From Azorinus chamasolen (taxonomy: Eukaryota; Mollusca; Bivalvia; Cardiida; Solecurtidae): a DNA stretch of 64,000 bases. The stretch spans positions 22,503,315 to 22,567,314 of the forward strand of contig OY755242.1 in NCBI GenBank assembly GCA_963576725.1. The letters are read 5' to 3'. The notes beneath the pieces were generated by a model. That model was not told the DNA's origin. It saw only the letters and a list, made by a program, of their open reading frames with translations, and did not search any database. Position 1 is the stretch's first letter. Each line of letters starts with the position of its first letter. Both the position numbers and the translations under genes were made by a program. Below, piece after piece: positions 22,901-31,900 of the stretch.

Positions 22901-25900
22901 AAGAAACGCTTCAAAGACTCTTTCAAAGCTATTTCAAGCTGTTTGGCATCAACCCAGAGGAATGGGAGGAGCTGGCATTGAACCGCAATACCTGGCGCTC
23001 CGCCATCCACCTAGGGGCTAAGGCACATGAGAAGGGCCGCACTGATCACGCTGTACAGAAACGGGCAGACAGGAAATCTCGATCCTCCCTCACAGCGTCA
23101 CCATCCAGTAGTCACCGTTGTTCAGTTTGCAGCCGTGTATTCCGTGCCAGAATAGGACTGGTCAGCCATCTTCGTACGCACAACAATCCAAATACAAGAC
23201 ATGAAACTACTAGGAGATGAGGATGGTCTACTTCGAGATCGAAGGACGAATAACACATATTGGCTATAATATGGTATACAGTGTTGCAGCCAGGACGCGC
23301 GATCGCACGATTCCCTCCTTTTAAGCTCACCAGAGCATAAAGTGCTCAGGGTGAGCTTTTGTGATCGCCTGATGTCTGTCGGCGTGCGTCGTCTGTCGTC
23401 AACAATTTGAACCTTTAAAATCTTCCCCTCTGAATCTACAGGGTTCTCAGCTTTCATCTTGGCACATAGTATTATCTTTAGGTCCTCTACAAATTTTTTA
23501 TAAATTATGCTCCTCGGGTCAAAATTGGTCACGCCCCAGGGTTGTCTTGTTTTCAAGAGAAACATATAGTGAAAACATTGAATATCTTCGCCTCTGAAAC
23601 TGGAAGGTTCTCAGCTTTCATATTTGGCATATAGCATCATGTTCAGGTCCTCTACAAAAGTTATATAAATTATGGCCCTGAGGTCAAAATTGGCCCTGCC
23701 CCAGGGGTGGGCAGTTTTCAGTAGAAACATATATACAGTCTAATCACGATACTACGGATCACGTTCGAACGAAATACCGGTTTGCTACGAATAACACCCC
23801 AGGTCCCGGCCGATTTTGTTCTTGTTTCAATTGCAAAAAGATGCAAAAGTATGAAAATGCGAAACTACGAAAAACACGTTATTGCGAGAGGTTTTCGTAG
23901 TCCCTTAAACACAAAAACAGTAGCAAAAAGATGCATTTTAACGAATCCCACCTGTGCGATATTTTCACACTTCTGAGAGACATTCGTCGCTCCAGTCAGC
24001 ATAATTATCCATTGTTGACACATCTGGCCTGCCCGATACGCTTTAACACGTAGCGTGTTATGATCAGCACCCGTGTTTGTTTGTGACAGGATTAGACTAA
24101 CTACATATCAAATGTCGCAAATGATTAAAGCTTGTATTGTGCAATTATGCACAATTACGTTTTCACACACATCGTGTTATAAATGATTAGCGTACAGGCA
24201 TACTGACGTGTTTGTTTGTTGTCAATGTCTCATAGCATATAAAACTTGCAACAGTTTCACTGGTCATCAAACCTGTGTCTACACTGCTTCTGTACGCATA
24301 TAAACGATATCACAGTTTTCTATGCATTTTTTTTATTCCTGAATAAAAATATGAATGTATTGATTCGTTTCTTGTTTTATACATAACCCTTATGGATTGC
24401 TAGAAAGTTCGAGTTCATGTCTCTAGTTAAAGGGAGCATTTAAATACTAAAATCGTTATGCTTACACCAAATTCTAGGTTGTCATTTCACGTTCGAAAGA
24501 ATAGTCACAGAATATGGTTTGATGAAAAGAACGAACAGAATCTTTGGAAATGACTCGTTTACTCCCTCCTATCTAGAGTTTTGTGAGCAGGCATTGCGCG
24601 GTTCGTGTTTTTTACATAACCCGTTTTGCACTGGCATATGACATTACACATTATGATTTGACCACCTCTTGCATGAGGCGTGTGATACAAAATCATTAAT
24701 GTACACTGTAGTAAGCGGGAATGTGAGTAGATTGTCAAACAAGGCATAAAATATATTAAATATAACACAAACATGTACAGGAATATCTTTATTATGCAAC
24801 AGTAAATTGCGACAATATTATTACATATAATGACCAATACAATATCGATGTATGGTATGTGTATGCATTCACTACGAAACCGAGAAAAGGTTTGTGGAAA
24901 TTAGTTCGTATCCTAAAGATGCATTAATACGAAAATGCGAAACTACGAAAAATCGGCCCGACCCGGTCCCGATTCGTAGTATCGCGATTAGACTGTAGCG
25001 AAAACTTTGAAAATCTTCTCCTGAAACTGGGAGGTAACATTCTCAGCTTTCATATTTGGCACATAGCATCATGTTCAGGTCCTCTACAAAACTTATATAA
25101 ATTATGCCGCTGGGGTCAGAATTGGCCCTGCCTCAGGGGAAGTTGTCTGCAGTTCGGGAGCATCCATCTGTTCTACCGATTCTCTCCGGGTTGCCACGCG
25201 TCCGGGGTGGGGGGGGGGGGGGGGGGGGGGGGGGTCAGGGAAATTGGAAAAAACTTTTAAGGTCAGGGAATTTTGAGAACTGTTGGGGAAATTTTTAAAA
25301 TATAGTCAAATGTCAGGGAATTGTCAGGGAATTTTGAAAAACATCAGAATGAAGGTCATATATTTTAAAATTATGATGGAAACACCAAATTTTGCGATGT
25401 AATGTGTTGGGGAAATTTTAAATTATGTCAGGGAATTTTGTTTACTCTGGTTTGTGGCAACTGTCTTGTTTTATTTCCCCCCACCCCCACCCCACCCCCA
25501 CCCACTAGTGACCCTTTAATTCTTTTGTTGAGCATATAAAGATTGTCATAGAATTTCATTTTCATCTGATCTTAAATACTCTTGTAAGATAGGTTTTACA
25601 CAACAAAGTCTTTTTCAGGGCACATTGCAGCAGTTGACAGTGTTTCTCCTACTGTATTTGTCATTGCTGAGGGCGGGGATCTCATAAAGTGGTTTGACTG
25701 CAGTGACTACATGAGGGAGCCATCGGATATAGCTATTAGTGGCAAGGAGTTCTTTGTGTGCGACTTCAAGGTATGAACTGATGGCAGTAATAACTTCATA
25801 ATTTTATCAATCGATCTGAAATTATACAGTTATCTTGAATTAAATAAGCTTTGTACGATATATATTTTTAGCATCATGCATACTGAAATGCATGCGGAGT

Positions 25901-28900
25901 GGGTCACATTTTATCCAAACAACAAATACATATTATTATATATATTATTATAACTCTTATCCATAATTTTGTTAAATAAATATAATTTCCTAAATATTTA
26001 CACTTCTACAGCTAATTATGCACTTCTTACTCGTACTGTAATACTGCCTTGGCACTCTTTTTCCAACACTGATCAATGAATTGGTTCAAATTGATCCAAC
26101 AATGAATCACCACTTTTTCTCCACTATGATTAGCCCTCGACACCATGAATATTCATGTAAGAAATAAATGACATTATGAATATTAATTAGATTATTAATA
26201 TTTGTTAGAATAGCACACAGACACAGGAATCTTTGGCCATTGTAGTAACTGTAGAATCGTATCTGTATTATATCATAAGCAAACTAAGACCCTGATCAGA
26301 CTGCTCCTATAGGAGCTGTCTGAACTGGGTCTATTCTGTTTGCAAAGATGTATTGAAGGAGTAAAGGGTTAACAATGTATAATAATAACTGGTATATTTA
26401 CACTATATGCACTAAAGTATTTACAAATTCCCCTTTTCTGTATTATATTGCAAGCAAACTGAGTAGACCCTGATCTGACGGCTCCTATAGGACCTGTCTG
26501 ATCTGGGTCTACTCTGTTCGCAAAAGAGTATTTGTGGAGTAAAGGGTTAATAATGTATTGCTGATATATTTACACTATATGTACTAAAATATTTACATTA
26601 TTCCTGTTTCTTTTGTGATTATTATAAAAAGAATTAAAAGGCAAACAGAGAGGACCCTCACCAGACAGCTCCTAAGGACCATTCTGTTCTGGATCTCTTA
26701 TGTTTGCAAAGAATGTGAAAGGCATTTCAATGAGATAGAGGGTTATTTTTCACTCAGGTACACTTACAACACATAAACACTGCTATATACACCAGCACTC
26801 CACTCTAGTTCTGTGAGTTATTTGACTCATCTGCCTTTCAGCAAGTCCCTGTGCCATGGATGACAGCAGTCAAGACACAGATACACATTGCACTGTCCAC
26901 ATAAGTTCAGAATCTCCCTCCGGACCTTCTGCTTCCTGCACTGACGGCATCTCCCCCTTTTGTCACCCTTATGTGGATTATGTCCTACCGCCAGTGTCAC
27001 AAGTGCTGCCCTCTCATTTTCTACAGTCCCCTATTAGGTGCTTGGCGAGGTTCATTCGAAACTCTTGTCATGTTTCTAGGCTTGTCTCGACCAGTCTTGG
27101 TTACTCTTGCATGGTTTCTTGATTCCTTCTGGAGGATGAATCCATTTGTCACCGCAACATCCATTAGATACCAAAATAGGTACAGCCACCACCGCTTTCA
27201 CATTCTGTATGTGCTGTATTCAGTTCGGAGCTGGTCCGTATGGTCAACACCATTCATGTTTGTGTTGTACTGGAAGACAGTTGGTGGTGCTGGGACCATT
27301 TTCAGCTCTCCATTACGTGACTTCCTGGCCATCTCAGAGTTCAGCTCAGCAGGGTTTTCAGCAGTAGATAGAAAAAAAATGGGCTTCTTATCCATCCAGG
27401 AGCATGCCGTCATTTCTCCTTTCTGTGATGTGTGAAACTGGCCCTGCTGCTTCACGTCTTTTGGCTTCAGCTGATGTACCGGAAAACCCTTCCTATTACA
27501 CCGAACAGTCCCTCTTGCATATGTGTCATTTTCCAACAATGTTGTAAACAGAGCAGGACTTGTAAAATAATTGTCTACATTCACAATGTGGTTGTTCCCC
27601 AGATTTTGTGTGACATATCCTGTACTACACGAGAGGCTAGTCCAACTTCAAGAGCACCATGTTATTTTCCAGTGTTCACTTTTTGTGTGTCCATATACAG
27701 GGTCAGCTCTCATCCAGACTTTTATTCCGTACTTGGTCGGTTTGGCAGGTAGATACCGTCTGAAGGCTAATCGTCCTCTGAACTTCACCATAGCTTCGTC
27801 GATGCTGACATTTTGGTGAGGGTTGTAATTCTTTAGACATTGGAGTTGTACTTCCTTGAGTATTGGGTGCACATGGTGGAGTTTGTCATGTCGTCCTCTT
27901 GGTTGGTTCTGTCTGGTATTATTGGCATTAAAGTACTGGCATATCTTGTCAAAACAGTCTCTCTTCATAATCCTTCTGATGCTCAGATTTCCGAAGAGGG
28001 TGTACATTGACCAGTACATAGCAGTTTGTGGCAGCTGGAATGAGAAAAAAATGCACATAAGTTCACCTATTCAGCCAATTTTTATGGTGGCATATAGTAA
28101 TCGCACTGTGGGTGGATGTGTGTAAAGTTTGTCCGGAGTATATTTCCTTTGTCACATCAGCTACGGATACCAAATTTGGTGCGTAAGTTCATCTTGGGAT
28201 GGCGGAGTGTCTCATACCATTTTCATGTCACTGTGACCTTGACCTTTGACCTTGATTTTACAAAAAGCTTGTCCGGAGCATATCTACTATACCTTACCAG
28301 CTATGGATTCCAAATGTGGTGTGTGAGTTCATCTTGGGATGGTGGAGTGTCGTGTACCATTTTCAGGTCACCTTGACCTTGACCTTTGACCTTGATTTTA
28401 TAAAAAAGCTTATACCTTACCAGCTACAAAAAGCTTGTCCGGAGTATATCTCCTATACCTTACCAGCTAAGGATTTCAAATTTGGTGTGTGAGCTCATCT
28501 TGGGATTGCGGAGTGTCGGGTACCATTTTTAGTTCACTGTGACCTTGACCTTTGACCTCAATTTTACATTAAGCTTGTCCGGAGCATATCTCCTATACCT
28601 TACCAGCTACGGATTCCAAATTTGGTGTGTGAGATCATTTTGAGATGGCGGAGTGTCACATACCATTTTCAGGTCACTGTGACCTTGACCTTTGACCTCG
28701 ATTTTACAAAAAGCTTGTCTGGAGCATATCTCCTCACCAGCTACGGATTCCAAATCCAAATTTGGTGTGTGAGTTTATCTTGGGATGGAGGAGTGTTGCG
28801 TACCATTTTCATGTCACTGTGACCTTGATTTTGACCTTTGATTTTGATTTTACAAAAAGCTTGTCTGGAGCAAATCTCCTATACCTTACCAGCTACCGAT

Positions 28901-31900
28901 TCCAAATTTGGTGTGCGAGTTCATCTTGGGATGGCGGAGTGTCGCATACCATTTTCAGGTCACTGTGACCTTGACCTTTTACCTCGATTTTACAAAAAGC
29001 TTATACCTTACCAGTTACAAAAAGCTTGTCCGGAGCATATCTCCTATACCTTACCAGCTACTGATTCCAAATTTGGTGTTAGATCATTTTGAGATGACTG
29101 AGTGTCGCGTACCATTTTCAGGTCACCTTGACCTTGACCTTTGACCTCGATTTTACAAAAAGCTTGTCCAGAGCATATCTCCTTACCAGCTACGGATTCC
29201 AAATTTGGTGTGTGAGATTATCTTGGGATGGAGGAGTGTCACGTACCATTTTCATGTCACTGTGACCTTGACCTTGACCTCGATTTTACAAAAAGGTTGT
29301 CCAGAGAATATCTTGTATACCTTACCAGCTACGGATTCCAAATTTGGTGTGTGAGTTCATCTTGGGATGGCAGTGTCGCGTACCATTTTTAGGTCACTGT
29401 GACCTTGACCTTTGACCTTTGACCTTGATTTTACAAAAAGCTTGTCCGGAGCATATCTCCTTTACCTTACCAGCTACAGATTCCAAATTTGTAATTTGTC
29501 TAAGTATTGGACAAGTATGCTTAGGCAAACAGAGTTCATCTTGGGATGGCGGAGAGTCGTGTACCATTTTCAGATCACTGACCTTGACCTTTGACCTCAA
29601 TTTTACAGTCTGGAGCATATCTCAGGCCTTTTTTTATGCCATTTTTGGGGCCGAAATTCGGCCCCATTCCCCTAGCCAAAAAGTATACTTTTTCCCCAAA
29701 ATTTGGTAAAAATTCCCCACTGCTTAAAAAAAGAATTTTTTTTTTTTTTTTTTTTTTTTTACACTTTTTTTACCTAAAAATTGTTAAACTTGATGTGAAT
29801 TTTTTTCCCAAAAGGTCCATTTTTTCCCCTGTCTGAAGGCCCCTCCACACTTCCCCAAAACCATAAAAAAAGGGCTGTATCTCCTATACCTTACCAGGTA
29901 CAAAAAGCTTGTCCAGAGCATATCTCCTATACCTTACCAACTATGGATTCCAAATTTGGTGTGTGAGTTCATCTTGGGATGGCGGAGTGTCGCGTACCAT
30001 TTTCAGGTTATTGTGCCCTTGACCTTTGACCTTGATTTTACTAAAAGCTTGTCCGGAGCATATCTCCTATATACCTTATCAGTTACGGATTCCAAATTTG
30101 TAATTTGTCTAAGTATTGGACAGGTATGCTTAGGCAAACAGTGTAGACCCAAATCAAACTATAGGGTCTACACTGTTTGCTACTACATTAGCATGGATCA
30201 GACATTATAAAGAGATCTAAATACTATTCGTACATGGGTAGGCCATGCAGTTCAAATACTTGCAGTGTCAGAACTTTCAGATAAATTACAGCATTATAAC
30301 AATATAGACCCATATATCATGTTACACCTGCATTACATTGTATTGTTTTTCCGCCAAAATGCATTTCGGTGTCAAACACTTTTGGGGCATTTGTCACCCG
30401 TGACGACTCTCTTGTTTAAATACTTCCTTATTTATATTTAAAGCTTTTCTCCATCAATACACCTTTTTACACTTTTGCAAACAGAATAGACCCAAATCGG
30501 ATGGCTCCTTTAGGAACTGTCTGTTCATGGTCTGCTCTGTTTGCTTATGGAATGATATAGATATGAGTTTACAGTTTCTGCCATCACAAAAATTAACAAC
30601 TATTAATGTATCATCATATAAATACACTAGTCAATATCTTCTTCATGATAATGCCAACCATGAATATTCATATCATTATTTTTGTTACATGAAAATTCAT
30701 TGAGTGAAGAGCTATACATATTTTTCCCTTATTTGGCAACTCGAAATTCAGTATTCGACCTAAGTAACTCAATTGTTGATATGGGTCTGGTCATGTTTTC
30801 TGTTGGCACACATGCATAACTGCACATCAGTTTTTAATGAAAAAAATTAAAACATTATGTAAATTCAATCTCAACATTGTCTACTTACATAAAGAATATT
30901 CATAAAGAATCTTATCCCCAGCCATGCCTTCATCTCCTCAAACACGACTGGTCTCCAGTTTGAATAGGGCCTGGTTTGTTGTTTCTGCCTGGCATACAGA
31001 TTGGTTTGGTCTACCAGAAATTCAATCAGAAAAGCAGGAAAAAACAAGTGGAAGAAGTCAAGTTCAGTTGCATCTAGGTCTAGGTCTACAGTTGGCCCAG
31101 GCTGCGGTCCCGTGAAATTTCTCTTCAGCAGATCTGGCCTGTCATTCACTTTCCACTGAGACTGAGTTGTTTCCACCACAATTTCGTTGTCATTGTCACA
31201 TTCATTTCCAATTTCCTGCGTTTCTAGTTCACTTTCACTGCTGTAATTTATACTGACATCGCTATCTGAACTGTCCGCTTCACTTTCAAATGTAATATCA
31301 AACAACAGTCGTCAATTTTCCATTTTTTAGCTTGTCTGTTTCGAAGAAATCACGAGCTATTGTAACCCCGGCGTCCGCGTCGTCGTCGTCCAAAATCTTA
31401 ACATTGACCATAACTTCTTCAATTTTTCATTTACAACCTTCATTTTTGGTATGCATGTTCATCTTGACAATACCGACAGACGAGCATTCGCACCCACTTG
31501 CGGTGCTCTTGTTTTCAACATAACATAAATGGAATTTCTGTTCGTGCTATCGATTTCAAAATTTCACTTCCTGGAAGATAAAGCTTTCAACTTTTTATGT
31601 AAGCTGTTTTCTGATTGGTTGAAATTCAGGGGCGCTAACGATTTCGCTCAAATAGACCAATGAACAGCGACAACACAACACATCATTTGGGAGGAGGAAT
31701 GGGTGCGGGATGAAATTAAAACTACGCTCGACATGTATATGCTGGACAGGCATTAAGATTTTCCCCGAAGCATATGCGTGGCACTCGGGTTCAACGAGTT
31801 AACACTTTCACACTCTTAAAGTTGTCAGTGGCAATTTTGATAGCAGTCTTTGCAAAAGTTCACTGAACCTCAAGACAAATCTGACAAAATTTTGTGAGGT

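Larger units (their letters stand above)
28035..30888 (-). other. intron of the piggyBac-type gene
   Basis: Bounded on the minus strand by GTAAGT (30888-30883) and a T-rich tract ending in AG (28036-28035), with both exon ends at codon boundaries and protein homology continuing without loss. The intron holds a HINE-like tandem array and two MITE fragments. Confidence 0.75.
26827..31305 (-). pseudogene. piggyBac-type transposase gene with one intron, decayed
   Basis: Exon 1 (31305-30889) encodes an acidic N terminus ([20 protein letters not shown]) and the piggyBac entry domain ([38 protein letters not shown]). A donor TAT|GTAAGT at 30888-30883 and an acceptor TTCTCATTCCAG|CTG at 28035 join it in phase to exon 2 ([20 protein letters not shown]). 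Exon 2 has [57 protein letters not shown] and [17 protein letters not shown]. It ends with a Cys-rich finger ([29 protein letters not shown]) and TGA at 26827-26829. The three piggyBac Asp positions (SIDEAM, VDNYF, GVDHTD) are readable. Frame changes near 27650, 27583, 27063 and 27035 and a TGA at 27198-27200 disable it. Confidence 0.85.

Noticed and set aside
28116..29144. Series of 66-86 codon ORFs with repeated [15 protein letters not shown] words
   Set aside because: They are translations of the 140-base non-coding tandem unit, not a repeat protein; frames break in every second unit.
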